A stretch of DNA of 49,060 nucleotides from Amanita rubescens (Eukaryota > Basidiomycota > Agaricomycetes > Agaricales > Amanitaceae): assembly GCA_015039365.1 (NCBI GenBank), contig WION01000391.1, forward strand, positions 1 to 49,060, in the 5' to 3' direction. The position numbers were made by a program, and so were the translations under genes. Positions 1 through 12,075 of this stretch are shown one piece after another; position 1 is the stretch's first letter; every line of letters begins with the position of its first letter. Under the pieces are notes generated by a model. It did not search any database. It was not told the DNA's origin and saw only the letters and a list, made by a program, of their open reading frames with translations.

Positions 1-104
1 ACATCGTTTGATCTCATGTGCAACTCATATATAGATTATAATACCAACGTGTCAAACAAGCATGCCACTTGACAGTGACGGGAATAATATGCATAGAATG
101 AGAA
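1..104 (-). repeat. Left copy of duplicated CNT gene 3' end
   Basis: This stretch closely matches 687-800, with about six substitutions and a 9-nt in-frame gap. On the minus strand it encodes the last 17 codons of a CNT transporter followed by a stop and about 60 bases of 3' flank. Homology ends abruptly near position 105, inside what would be the coding sequence, so this is a truncated 3' fragment and not a gene. The left end may continue outside the window. Confidence 0.85.
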
Positions 105-686
105 CGCGAAAGCACCAAATTGGGCTCGCAGGCTCATTCATCCTTCAGCTGACGTGGCAGGTGTAGATACTGATAGAGCTAGTTCATGTCTTTGCTGCTT
201 CTTTGGCTTCGAGTATTCAAAACGAAGTCAGGTTCTCGATTTGTTGAAGGAGGTACGCCCAGGCCAAAGGATTGTCACAACTCAGTCACATTTCATATTC
301 TCCTTAGTTGCACGTCCCACCGCAGTGAAAAATCTCATACTTGATATTTTGCTTATGTAGATGTCGTTTACTTAGTAAAGGAATGAAGAATTCACCAAGT
401 TTTTGAAAAAGGTAGCAAGGGCCGACATTTTCTGTTTCCAGCGCGCTATCCGATTTGATTGTCCAAAAGTGATGGTTGCCAAGTCCTCATTTGGGGTCTT
501 GTAATCCAACAACTTCCCCGCGCGGCGCTGGGTCGTGTTTGAATTCTCCTCGCCCAGATATCAAAAGCGAGTGATCCTCATGGCGTACACTGCGTCATGG
601 TCACCGATCATACAGGGAATGGCAATGGGCAATGGTATCTCAACGACGACTGGAGCGATCGCGAGTGGAAAGCAAATCAAAGCATT
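105..686. other. Sequence between the two repeat copies, no supported gene
   Basis: I see no conserved domain or convincing splice structure on either strand. Short ORFs at 154-360 and 535-720 show no recognisable family. There are no obvious terminal inverted repeats or target-site duplications that would mark a transposon insertion. It could be decayed paralogue, 3' untranslated sequence or insertion relic. Confidence 0.4.
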
Positions 687-800
687 GCATCGTTTTATCT
701 CATGTTCAATACATATATAGATTATAATACCAACGTGTCAAACAAGCATGCCACTTGACAGTGCAATCAGTGACGGGAATAACATGCATAGAATGAGAAC
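687..800 (-). repeat. Right copy of duplicated CNT gene 3' end
   Basis: This copy is the authentic 3' end of the CNT gene that stops at 738, together with its 3' flank. It differs from the left copy by about six substitutions and by three extra codons just before the C-terminal SSGMLV, so the coding frame is kept in both copies. Confidence 0.85.
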
Positions 801-3045
801 ACACATAATACCTGCCGTCTGCAACGTCGAAATGAAACCACATATCATGGCAGAAGGACCGATTCGCGCAATGACTTTGCCCTGGGAAGGAGCGAGAGCG
901 CTGAGAACGCCAATCTGGATTCCCAGAGATCCGAGGTTGGAAAACCCGCAGAGGGCATAAGAAGCAATCGTGTAAGCGCGGGGAGATAGTGGATTGTCTG
1001 AGTTCGTGATGGCTTGCAGTGTCGTATATGCGGCAAATTCATTAGCGACCAGTTTTTCCGCAAGAAGTTGAGAAACACGGAGAATCTCGTGGCGGGGAAC
1101 GCCCAAAAAGAATGTTATAGGGTAGAAGATGTAACCTATAATGAGTTCAAGCGTGAGCTGGTGGATACCGAATCCTCTTCCAATCCAAGTGAGAAGTCCA
1201 TTGGTTCTATTGGATCCGCAAGTTAAACGGCGTGCGTTATGAATCAATGGGAAGGTACGGACGCGGCAACCAAGGCCAGGACACACAAGACATTGGCACT
1301 AGATACTTATCAATTAGATCGCGCAAAGGTTGGACTATCAGGTCCTCACAGAATTTGACCGGCAACGACGACACCAAATAAAGCACCCTGACTGAAAGCA
1401 TGAAGAGCATTTGCCTTGCGAACGTCAGTTGAACATAACACAACTTGCAAACTCGACACATACAGGCCTTGATTTCCCTTCGTCACCACGATCAACGGTG
1501 ACTCTTCCTCTCGTAACCGGTTCTTGGGTTTCTGGAAGGCGCATTTTGCTGATCGCGATGGAAGCAGGAATACTCATAACTGAAGATGTGACCAGATTTT
1601 GAGCTGGGACGCCCAGGTTGATATATGCGGTCAAAACGGAGCCTGCAATAGTCGAGAACCCAGAAGTCATTGCCAAATCTATGCAGCTCGTCAGAGATTG
1701 GGTCGAATTGAAAAAAGGTATACTGACGAAGCTCCGACTCGGTCATCACTAATGGAGGTGTATCAGCGACGATTTAGGATCGAGGGAGAGTGGACATACA
1801 GTCGACATATGGACGGACCAGGCAGGCAGATTCGCCCTGGCCAATCCAGGGGGAGGATGCAGCTACAACGGCTTCTGCACCGGAAATGTTCATGAGCTTG
1901 AAGAAGAACCAAGCACTGTATCTTGTTAGATGGATAAGAACACGGGCGAAAGGAAAACCAACAAGTGTTTAATAAACCATTGCATAACACCCAGATAAAA
2001 CAGCATTTGCACGAATGCAACGAAGAATATGATGGAACCGAGCTATACGTATCGTCAGATCTCAATTGATAGGATGGGCATGGCATACCGTGTTAACGAA
2101 GAACCAGTGCTTTGCGGTTGTCTCTGCATCGAAAAAGAAACCGGAACCAGCGTTGGCTTGAGTTAAGAAGTCATCGGCTAGCGTAGCTATCCATTTAAAG
2201 ATGGCAAATCCCGCGCCTGTTTTCAGGACGAAGAGTGCTATGACTTGCTGTAAAAAAAGTCCAACAATGACGGTAGGCCTTTATGCAGTTAATCAAGAAC
2301 GAAGCCCAACCGGGCCAACTCACCAAGGTATTTCTGACCTTCGCGTTGAGGAGAGCCAGAAAAAAGTTTGAAAGATGGCGAGACCAAGGACCGAAATTAC
2401 ACGGTCGGTGTAAGTGGTGTTCTTTGGTGCGTCAGTGTGGTGTAAGAGCCAACTAAGAAAAAGCACTGACACCCTGCAGTTTGAATCCAAAAGCTGACCC
2501 AAATACAATGCCTAGAAGACAGAGCCAACCTAGTGACAAACGAATGCGATACGACAATCTGTAAAAGGGCTCCTGGACAAGTGGTATCCAAACTGTAGCG
2601 ACCGGTTTTGAGATGACTGAGTTTGGGATGAATCTGAATGCAATGATACTGTTCGACTTGTCAATCATGCGCAAGGCAGTACAGAGTCGCGGCATACGAA
2701 ATGAATGACCATGCAAAGAGGGTCTGGACAATCCTGATATTCAGGTTAGCGAGGACCTTGGGGCTGAAGGGTATAGGCTACTTGCCATCTGTGTCGCGTA
2801 GCTTTGAGAACGGTTGCGCTGATCCACCAACCGAGAATTACACCTGCTAAACAGACAAGGATGACCGGACGAAACTTGGCATAAAATGCTTTCCGCCTCT
2901 CTTGCTCTGCGTCGTCGTCATCAGCGTCGTTGAGGGACGTAGGGGCGTCTAAGGGAGCCTTTTCTCCGAATGAATCAGCTGCATGCGAATGGGATCGCTT
3001 GACGAGGCCGCTACCCTGATGCTCCTCCATGGGGAGAGAATCCAT
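738..3045 (-). CDS. Concentrative nucleoside transporter (CNT/SLC28 family)
   Basis: Predicted plasma-membrane symporter importing nucleosides for salvage. The first exon (from ATG 3045) has an acidic cytosolic N-terminus and the first membrane segment. Later exons carry the fungal CNT signatures [46 protein letters not shown] and [16 protein letters not shown], the last being the conserved C-terminal core. About ten exons are needed. Three junctions looked frameshifted but resolve with good introns: donor gtcagt gives ELHLAMTSGF, a 51-nt intron gives AGQILANVL, and a weak gtccgt donor gives [12 protein letters not shown] could not place one intron near 2410-2480 exactly. Expected length is near 600 aa. 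It is divergent from the thioesterase gene, with 148 bp between start codons. Substrate preference and coupling ion cannot be read from sequence. Confidence 0.92.
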
Positions 3046-3193
3046 GGTAGAGGAGCAAAAGGAAGGGAAGCAGCGATGCTAAATAAGACTCGGAGATGAG
3101 CGCGTGTGCCATAAGCTAAGCTAGCCTGACATGGTTCCTGGGCGGCGTTGAATCGCTTTTGGTGTTGTAGTGCACGCGGTGCATCGACATACC

Positions 3194-4318
3194 ATGATGA
3201 TATTCTTGCTTCTCTTTGCCTTTGCCGTCTCGGGTGCTCTTGCTGTCCGACCATTGGTCATCTGGCATGGAATGGGTAATTCTCCATTTGCTTTGCCAAA
3301 GGCTGCGCAACTCACCATTTCATACTAGGTGATTCCTATGCCTCTAAGGGCATGGATAATTTCATGGCCCGGATTGAGGATATCCATCCGGGGATCTTTA
3401 TTCATTCTATCTATGTAGATCAGGATCTGGGAAAGGATAAAGAAGCCACTTTCGTGAGTATAATTCAGTGCTGGACAGTTGGATTTTCGCACTGAAGGCT
3501 TGGCAGTATGGTAATGTCAACGAACAAGTTGAGTCGGCTGCGGCACAACTGGCCGCCATTCCACAACTTCAAGGTGGATTCGACGCTATAGGGTTCTCGC
3601 AAGGCACCTTGCATTCTTATTCGGTATCATATACGAGTCACTCATGCAACGCTAGGTGGACAGTTCCTTCGTGCTTACGTCGAACGGTATAACCGGCCAC
3701 CTGTCAACAATCTAATCACGTTTGGCTCTCAGCACATGGGCGTGTCTGATCTGCCGGCTTGCAGACCATATGATTTCCTCTGCCAGCTCGCAAGGCAAGC
3801 TGCAAAGAGCGCAGTGTATGGGAGCTGGGCTCAAGAACATGTCGTACAGGTAAGGGGACTTGCTGGCTTGCGTCATCTGTTTTTTTTGAGCAACATGCTA
3901 GGCGCAATATTTCCGTGACCCAAGCGACTATGAGGAGTATCTTACGTCGAATCATTTTCTAACTTCGATCAACAATGAAATAGTTGGATTAAGGAACGCG
4001 ACGTATGGAGATAATCTAGCGTTATTGAAGAAACTGGTACTCGTGGTATTTACAAAGGACACGATGGTAGTGCCAAAGGAGAGTGCGTGGTTTGGTGCGG
4101 AACCCATTGAAGAAGGCGATGAAGCACAGGGGCGGTTGTTGATTGAGGAGAAGATTATACCAATGCGAGGGCAACAGTTGTATGTGGAGGACTGGATAGG
4201 TTTACGTCGGCTGGATGAGCTGGGAAGAATTAAGTTTGAGAGTTGCGAGGGCGGACACATGCAAATCGGTGAGTGCTGGGAACAGATTTTGGAGGGGAAC
4301 GTAGGTGGTAGTAGTTAG
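3194..4318 (+). CDS. PPT1: Palmitoyl-protein thioesterase 1
   Basis: Lysosomal/vacuolar enzyme that removes thioester-linked fatty acyl groups from S-acylated proteins. Five exons (3194-3275, 3329-3453, 3498-3603, 3656-3849, 3902-4318) give 307 aa, the normal family length. The N-terminus MMIFLLLFAFAVSGALA is a signal peptide. The oxyanion-region motif VIWHGMGDS follows, then the nucleophile serine in GFSQGGQFLRA, formed across an intron. The catalytic Asp is in FTKDTMVVP and the His in CEGGHMQI. The serine-motif intron begins with GC instead of GT (3604-3655). Start choice is clear, because the signal peptide begins at the first ATG after the divergent promoter shared with the CNT gene. The stop is only 39 nt from the next start. 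Confidence 0.95.
3604..3655 (+). other. GC-AG intron in PPT1
   Basis: A 52-nt intron with a GC donor and TAG acceptor. Removing it restores the lipase-type GFSQGGQFLRA motif around the catalytic serine; no GT donor nearby keeps both the frame and the motif. Confidence 0.8.
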
Positions 4319-4357
4319 TCACGTGCTACAGCTGTTCTCTTTTCGTCGTCGCACGCA

Positions 4358-7300
4358 ATGAGCGCGGCGCATCGCCGTCGCCACCAAGTCCCTGACAGAC
4401 GTGAGGACGATGACAACGATGACCAGCCAACCCCGAAGCTTTCCGCCATCACAGCACTCGCCGCCGAGACACCCGCCGCCCGCCTCCGCGCACTTCTTTC
4501 TCGCGTCCCAAACAACAAGCCACTACTTGTGCCACCTAGATCTGACCTCCTCGACTCCGACTTGGACACCGCTGACGATGACCCACAACCAACTTCTCAC
4601 ATAAGCTTCGCACGTGAGACCCTCCGTGATATGTTTATGCATGCAATGCGTGAACCCGGCGATACCCCCCAAAAAGACAAGACTCTAAGACCGAGGCGCA
4701 ACAGCTTTGATGAACTCGACCAGCGGACGCGTGACAGGCGATCAGGGAGGCGGAAGAGTCTGAGTGACGAGGAGCTGGAACCGCTTCCGAGTATGTCAAT
4801 TTCATCTATACTCTCCGACTTGTTTATAATTCCAGGCAGGTGACCTCCAGCCGATTGCATCAGGCTCTCAGACCATGTCCATACGCGACAAACTCTTTAC
4901 GGATTCACAAACACAATTACAGGACCAGTCCTTACCTTTACTACACGAACGTGCGTCGTCTTGATTCTCCCAATTCTAATTCCTTCTCATCATGAATAGA
5001 ATCAACGTCCACCTCACACAATCTTAATGCCTCCCAAGCGACACCCCCTGCGGCAACCAGCACTCCTCAAAGTTTCTTGCGAAAAACTCAGACCGACTCC
5101 AACTTCCCTTCTCAACTGGACTCTCAGTTAGTCCAATCTAGTAAGTCTAATCACTACATAAACGCTTCATCTCACCTGTTCCAGATCTTCTTGACACAGA
5201 CTCGGAAATGCAACAAGCAATCGAAAATGTCGAAAGTGAGGGAGGTTATGGTAGCGAATTTGACCACGGTGAGTAGTGTTCTTCGATCTGCGTGATCTGG
5301 TTGAATCAAACACGCGTTGCTGCAGTTGCATTTCCTCCTGGACATACCGATGCTGCTGAACCCCCGACCCCTCCTCCTGGTTCGACACCGAGCCGTTCAC
5401 GGATACCTCTCACCCGCTCCCGACTAAATTCGTTGGACAAGACATACACTGGCCTTGGTTTTCAAAGAAGGACAAGCGGAGAGCACCGCCCTGGTATGTT
5501 GCAGAGTTGTGGATTGATCCGCGCTTACCATGATGTCAGTGTCGCGTACAAGCAGCATCAGCTCTAGCATAAGTTGTAAATGTGCTTTGTTCCAGTGCCA
5601 AAGCGATTTTACTGATACTTTTCTACAGTTCTCAGTGATGAGGCGGAGCGCATTAGAGAGAGGGAAAGGGATTGGAACAAGCCAAAGGCCCCAGTTCGAC
5701 CCAGTACCCCAGAATTGAAAGAGGGTCATAGGCATGGGCGATTCTCGTCTCGAATGGATTCTCCGATGATCGGTGGGTCCTCCTCGGCTCGAAGGGCTAG
5801 TATCAATGGTGCAGATGACCTATCGTCCATCGGGTCACAAGCTGAACGTAGGTCATTCACGCCTTTTCATCGTATATGTTGTGACAATTTCAGTAGATCA
5901 TGAACATATGGCCGAATTAGATCGCGAACGCATGCATGAGCGTGAGAGGCAATGGAACAGACGGTTATCTCACCCATCTCCAAACTCACTGTCAAGAGAA
6001 CGGACGCGAACTGTCAGTTTGACGCAGATACCTAGACCCGAGTCTGCCATGTCAACATCGTCAACGACATCCCTGCAGCGCCAACTCTCTTTTTCTCCGT
6101 CAGGCACAGATAAACGACGAATGTCGAGCGAGCCGCCCGGGGAATATCTGCATGAACGAGAGCGAAACTGGAACGCGCCTCGACCGAGATGGCTGCTGAG
6201 TCCCGAAGCGGGATCTACCAACGGATCACAACTGACGTCACTCAATGGCAGACAGCGTGCAGATAGTCTACGATCGACGGGATCTTCGCAGGACTTGGAC
6301 AATCACTCACCGTCTCATTCAAGGTCTCAGTCGTATCCACATCCAAATATGCATTCTCCCTCTCGCACCCGTTCCAAGAGCGACCAGCTTTCTCAACATC
6401 CGTCTCCATCCCCCCACTTGCGCTCTCACACACGTTCCAATACCTCGCCTACTCCTGATTCAAGACCAAGCAGTCGAAACTCCCTCTTCAAACCGACCCA
6501 AATACCTACCCGCCCCTCTACAAAATCAGCCCAGGTTTCTTTTTACCCGCAGAACCACTACCAGAACGGCGATCCTTCGCTTGTCGCCGTGGATGCAGTT
6601 AACCATATTCAGCAAGAAACCCGTGCAGATGGTAAGTGCCGCTAGATCGCCAATCTGGAAACCTAACACAGGCTATGGCACAGATGGCAGTCGCTTGCGG
6701 GTTGTTAGGGATGATGAATCTGTACAGGAGCTTACCCCGACTATTCGGACCATTAATCCCCCGCCTATCGAGGGCTCTGAGGAGGTGTATGTACGGTCAC
6801 ATCTCGCAAGAAACGAGTCTGTCCACGACGTTCCTTTACCAATACCAAAGCCACAAGATTCTCCGCCTCGCAATAGCCGCGTGATCGATACCAAATCCTT
6901 CTTACAAACCCCTCCCCGGCCCGCCGTTAGTAACAGCACGAGCTTTGAATTTCAAAGCCCCTCTCCTCCCAATGGGTTACCTGAATTACCCGGTCCTCCG
7001 TCCATGTCCGATGAGGAAGAGGAAGACCTCGTCTATGATAGTATAGCATGGGAGCAGACGCCAAGCCAGTCTATCACTGAACATACTGATGCGGGGAATG
7101 TCACGGCAATGAAGACACCAAGACCACCAGGGGCATGGTTGGCGACGCCTGCGCCTGCTGATAACGTTGCACACGCGCGAGAATCATTAACAGTTACCAG
7201 CGAAACTGAATATGATGGGGGGCTTGCGACGCCTGTTGCTTCCCTGTCTAGAGGTTCTGCACTGCAAACACCTGCACCCCCGGGTGCTTGGGTACCGACT

Positions 7301-8497
7301 CCAGCAACTGCAAGGAAAAGCATTTTGCGAGTGCGGTTTGAGCAACCACCGTCCGAGTCTACCGAGACAGAACGAAGCTTTTCGTCGGCAAACTCGGAAA
7401 CCTCAGACCTCACCCAGGAGATTCTCAAGCGCTCGCCGTCTCCCGCCAACAAAATGACACAATCCGCTGAACCTGTCCAGCCTCGCAACCTTACGCCAGA
7501 TTTGCAGATGCCTGTCGCAAAACCGCAAAGTCCAAAGAGCCCTAGAAAATCACCCAAGATACGCGTAATGGATGCTTTCGGAAGGGAAGCACCTGATTAC
7601 ATCTCTCGAGTTGAACGAGTTGACGCCCACATGAACACTCCTCGGACTAGGAGTGCGATACGGATTGTGGATCCAATGGGCCGAGAGGTCGACGGTGAAG
7701 CAAACAAGGTCCGTGAGGATGGACAGTCATTGCCTTCGCCTTTGGATCGTCGTGAAGCTCTGATGCGTGTACGGCAGGGCTTGTCAGACTTGGCTGAGGG
7801 AATAGAGGAGATCAATAGGTTAGACCATTTTCTTTCCTATTCGTAATACTCAGCTTGATGTTTTGGTGCTTCAGGGCCACAGCAGATCAGGTCAACGAAG
7901 AACGCATCAAAGAGCTTGATGAACTGTCTCAAAAATCCCGAACCAAACGAGAAGAACTTGCGACACGCCTCTATACCGCAGAAACAGAGCTATGCGGCAA
8001 AGTACCAAATGTTCGGGACAAAAACATAGTGGTAAGTGATATTCTTGATTGCAGGAACTGTTCATGACATATCACCACACAGTCTGATCGCCGCGCATCT
8101 TGGACACCAACCGGGTTTATATGGGTTCTGTTGCTTATCTTGCAAATGCTACTAATTTTCCTCATGCTCCGGTATGCCCGCCACCATTACTATCCCGGGG
8201 CTATTCATGATCTCTCTTCTTAGATTCGCCACGAAACAAGCAAAAGATATATTTTTGTCAACATACTACGATCCTTTCTATCCAGATCTTCATCTATATA
8301 CCATCCGCCCGGATACCCACCATCAAGTTCCATCATTATCTTGGATATCAATATTGGATACATTGCAACGAGACGGATGGAAACCTGCTCTTGCGATACT
8401 CAGGGACACTGTCTCAATATTTATATATGATCTACGGACGCGAATTTGGGAGACTTGGGGTGAGACGCAGCCAGTTGCGTCCTGGCCCCCGACGTAG
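4358..8497 (+). CDS. Large disordered protein with ERERxWN repeats and one C-terminal membrane segment
   Basis: I do not recognise the family. About a dozen exons encode roughly 1150-1200 aa. The N-terminal part is acidic and basic by turns (start MSAAHRRRHQVPD). Three copies of an (I/L)RERER/HERER-x-WN motif occur (near 5650, 5930 and 6160), each starting a charged helical segment. The middle is Ser/Pro-rich and contains two PPGAW repeats (TPRPPGAWLATPAP near 7113, TPAPPGAWVPTPAT near 7269), then two GRE repeats (DAFGREAPDY, DPMGREVDGE). A short coiled coil (EERIKELDELSQKSRTKREE) precedes one hydrophobic segment, FIWVLLLILQMLLIFLML (about 8118-8175), and an approximately 105-residue tail. 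The topology, a long cytosolic or nucleoplasmic scaffold with a C-terminal anchor, would fit a nuclear-envelope or spindle-pole protein, but that is only inference. Confidence 0.75.
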
Positions 8498-8640
8498 AAT
8501 GGTTTGATATAATCATACAGTACGATCTTGGAGTGCCACCTCCCCCTCATTTATGTGTAGGCATCAATGAAGTGTGTAGTTAACTAATCAGCGATACATC
8601 CACCTTTTTCACGTCGACCACCACCTGTTTTTTTTACACA

Positions 8641-11012
8641 ATGAATCTACCCACTCTACCGGATACTTTGATTTCTAAAATCCAAACCTTCAACAACCAC
8701 GAAACCTTCTCACCTGACGTTACTCACCCTTTTGCTTCTGGTGTAGAAGAGACGAATGCCCTTCTGCAAAATTTGATTCATGCGACCCACCAGATTTCTA
8801 CCTCCATAAGTACCTACGCGCCGACACCATTTTCAAACCAGAAACTTATCTCTGCACTACGCCAATACTCCGTCATCGCGCATGCTTTACATACTGTCAG
8901 GCTCATCGTCTGATTGATCTAAACCGTCGCTCATCTAGATTGTCCAGATAGTCTGACCAAAATACCCGACATCTCGCTCACTCACTGAAGGAGCAAACTG
9001 GAAAAGGATATGGAGAAAGCATCCCTCTCGATCGAAGCCTAGCAGCGGATTGGTGCGTTTCGCGGCTGGTAGCATGCGGGAGTATAGCTGGTATGGAGAC
9101 TTTTAAAGACGAAGGCAAAGAGGGCATCGTTACGGTTCTCCTCGGAGGCAAGGTCCTCGTCATTGACGTCGACCTGTCCATCGACCGATCCAACCCGGAC
9201 AACCCACGAATTCGAAATGTGAACACCAAGACTTCGTATGCGACAATGAACAATTCGATGAATAATGGTAATGCCAATGGGTCGCCTCATCTGGACAGAT
9301 TCCTTAGCAAGTGCATACAAAACTTTTGCGACCAAGTACAAGACGGGGATCCTGATCCTGTGAAGGCTGCTGCATGTTTAAAATTGATTCTGGAGCAGTT
9401 GCAGTATCTGGTGCTGCTTGACGGCCTGGCAGAACGAAAGGATTCAGCAGGGGTTAAATGGTTTATAGACTTGGATGATCAATGGCCCATGTTTGAAAAC
9501 TTGGCAAAAGAGGAGGCTATGGTGATTGCGTCGTATGTTACCCTGAAGCGGATCTTGACAGCACAACTTCTCATATAACGTTCCTTAGGTCATTGTCTGA
9601 TATGCGAGCGCCGTTGGACATATTCTTACAGCGTGCACATGCTCTTCCACTCCCATATTTGAACTTTTCTTCTTTCTCGTTCCTAGTTTATCTTTCACCA
9701 AGAGCGTACCTCTCCATGCTGCGTCAACAGCAGCAAAGCACTGTTGTAGAAGGACCTGAATTGCCTCTGAACGCTAGCTTTTCTCAAATTCGTGATTTCC
9801 TCAGTTCGTATCCAAGAGGAGCAACGATGGTGACGCTGCAGCTGATGTCGCATTCTGGACTTCAACTATTCCCAACTTCGATGTCTATGCCTTCGCTAAC
9901 GGCCAGGCCAACTTTTCCTCTTTGTTCCAGGGGAGCAGAGCTGGAACATGTCTTTATGGAAGCGCCTGCGGTGGCCATGGATGCACCTACCAGTATATCG
10001 TCCAGTCAACAGTACAGTTGGGTACTCGACTTTACTTTAGGAGGGCGATCGCCAGGTATCGTTCTTAGCCAGTCGAGAATGAGAGATATTGAAATGATCC
10101 TCAACCCTCTCGGGGGCATGGACAATCTCCCACCGGTCGGTATTCTATCGTTTCAGCCTGGAAGCTGGGTTAGTCTGTTGGTAGGTTGTCTCTGGAATAT
10201 TTTTTTTCACGTTGTCTGATATTGTGCATAGTTGAAGCCGGACAGTCCCTTGCCATCGGAAAGATACATCGCAACCTACGTACGAATTTGCCCTTGCGTT
10301 TCCTTACTGCGTTCTTATCCTGCCCTTCAGCAATCCCCTACCAATGCCCATCCCCCTTTGAGCTTGCGTCTCATTGCTCCTAATGAGCACGGCTTTGTAC
10401 TGCAAAAAGTACCCGTTCACAGCATACGAGAGTTGTGGGGAATATTGGAGGTAATAAAGCACCTAGTTAGCTCTTTCATCATTGTTCACTGCACTGGCAG
10501 GTTGTACGGGATCAATGTTGGTTGAACGAGATACTGTTGGGATGTCAGTGGAGCACCACGACGCTAGAAGAAACAGAGTCGGTTGAGAGCGAAGCTACAG
10601 AGGAGGAACTTGAAGCTGCATTGAGCGGTATTCTACTTTGTGGTTTTTGCAATTTCTTAATCAACTAATCCAACATTCTGTAGGCACCATGACTCCGCGC
10701 AAAATACCTGTGAATATCTACCTCCCAGCAAATGATTCCGCCACAGACGCTTTGTTCGGTGATACCTTGGATACAATGTCCATTGCTAATATGCGTCCCC
10801 GGCGACCCAAAATCATAATGACATCACCGGAGCGCCCACCGATGTCTGGACTTGTCGAAATATCCGTTCTATGCGACGAAAGTAAACCGAGAGGTGTCAG
10901 CGTTGAAATCAATGGCGCAATGGGAGCCGAAATCAAACCACAGGACCTTGAGGAGATTTGCCGGAGGGGAGGAACTCTTGGATTGTCCGGGAAGGTTTGG
11001 ATGCAATCTTAA
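8641..11012 (+). CDS. MED1: Mediator complex subunit 1-like protein
   Basis: Mediator links DNA-bound activators to RNA polymerase II; Med1 sits in the middle module. Exon 1 begins MNLPTLPDTLISKIQTF. Exon 2 carries the fungal Med1 core: LDRSLAADWCVSRLVACGS, then GMETFKDE and a beta-rich segment TVLLGGKVLVIDVDLSID. The middle part (LSDMRAPLDIFLQRAHALP) and the C-terminal beta-rich part continue in at least five more exons, ending KVWMQS. The assignment rests on this N-terminal pattern and overall size (about 670 aa), since Med1 is poorly conserved; a wholly different nuclear protein cannot be excluded. The junction between exons 1 and 2 (donor near 8899, acceptor near 8951) is approximate. It lies downstream of the membrane-protein gene in the same direction. 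Confidence 0.75.
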
Positions 11013-11280
11013 AAAGGGTATTGTACCATGTCCTAATAAACATGAAAATGCAACAATGTAACGAAGCACTGATGGCTACGCCACCAAAGACAACTGTCTT
11101 TCGCCGTTCACGATGCGATAAACTCTGTCGAACAGCGTTGTAACAGTACCTTTACAGCAAGAAAGGATCAGGATGAAGACCATTCCTCGGCGCCTTAGTG
11201 TTGGACACTTGAAAACACGCATTCTCACACACGCCAAAGTCCTGGTGCCACAAAAAAAATACATGTGATTGATGAAATGC

Positions 11281-11933
11281 CTACTCATCAGGAATCTCCA
11301 TCTCTCCAGCGTTGATAGCATCGATAACATCATGTGGGGGCTGTCCTTCAACTGTGCATCCAACGCTCTGTGCTGTGCCCAGAATCTCCTTCACACAACC
11401 AGACAGTTCCTTGGCCAGTGACTTGGCCTTCATCGTCCGCGCAATGTTGATGATCTCGTCAATTGGAATGTTGCCGCTGTGCTTGATGTTCTTTTCCTTC
11501 TTCCTGTCTCGTGGAGGCTCTGCAAGAAATATGAGCCTACGTGGTCAAATACAAGTAAAGGCTGAAGGACCTTTGAGAGCACGGATAACAAGAGAGGAGG
11601 CGGAGGGCACCACTGATACTTGTGCTTGCCGATTTTGAATTGTTAGCTGGACAGTGACGCGTAGACCCTTCCATGCTGTTGTGGCCTTGGCAATATCTTC
11701 TCCGACCTTCTTTGGTGACTGCACCGCAACGTTCAGCAATCGCCTGGGTTATAGGGCGATCACAAGGACTTACCAAACCAAGAGGACCAATTTTGGGTGC
11801 GAGCGCTGAAGACGCACCGACTTCACCACCAGTGGCACGCAAGTAGATGATCTTTATTTCATTGGGGTCCTAATCAAATACTTTAGCAAGTTGTCAATAA
11901 AGAATGGCGGGCACATACGAATTTTGGGGCCAT
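11281..11933 (-). CDS. RPL12: 60S ribosomal protein L12 (uL11)
   Basis: Large-subunit stalk-base protein that binds the GTPase-associated centre of 25S rRNA. Four exons (11919-11933, 11869 down to 11774, 11718 down to 11571, 11519 down to 11281) give exactly 165 aa, the usual length. The start MAPKF is followed by [44 protein letters not shown] and the C-terminal [16 protein letters not shown]. The first exon has only five codons, a common arrangement in fungal ribosomal protein genes. It is divergent from the cyclin gene with 142 bp between start codons, so the two likely share a promoter region. Confidence 0.98.
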
Positions 11934-12075
11934 GGCGGCGAAGGTAGGTGAATTTCAAAGCGTTTAGGCAAAAACCAATAGGGAAGTGTGAAATAAGGTT
12001 TGGGCGGCGACGAGCAACTGTACAGCTGGTCGGCACGGTATTTACAGTTGTTGTGCAGCGCCGTCTGTCTAATCT

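Noticed and set aside
105..686. Transposon insertion between the two repeat copies
   Set aside because: No terminal inverted repeats, target-site duplication or transposase-like frame were seen; simple duplication and decay explain it as well.
738..1750. CNT gene looked frameshifted in three places
   Set aside because: Each break resolves with a plausible intron (donors gtcagt near 1731, gtgagg near 1345, weak gtccgt near 1278) and the joined peptides match the family length exactly, so the gene is likely intact.
7033..7557. 174-codon minus-strand ORF
   Set aside because: It is antisense to a well-supported coding exon of the membrane-protein gene and shows no family pattern.
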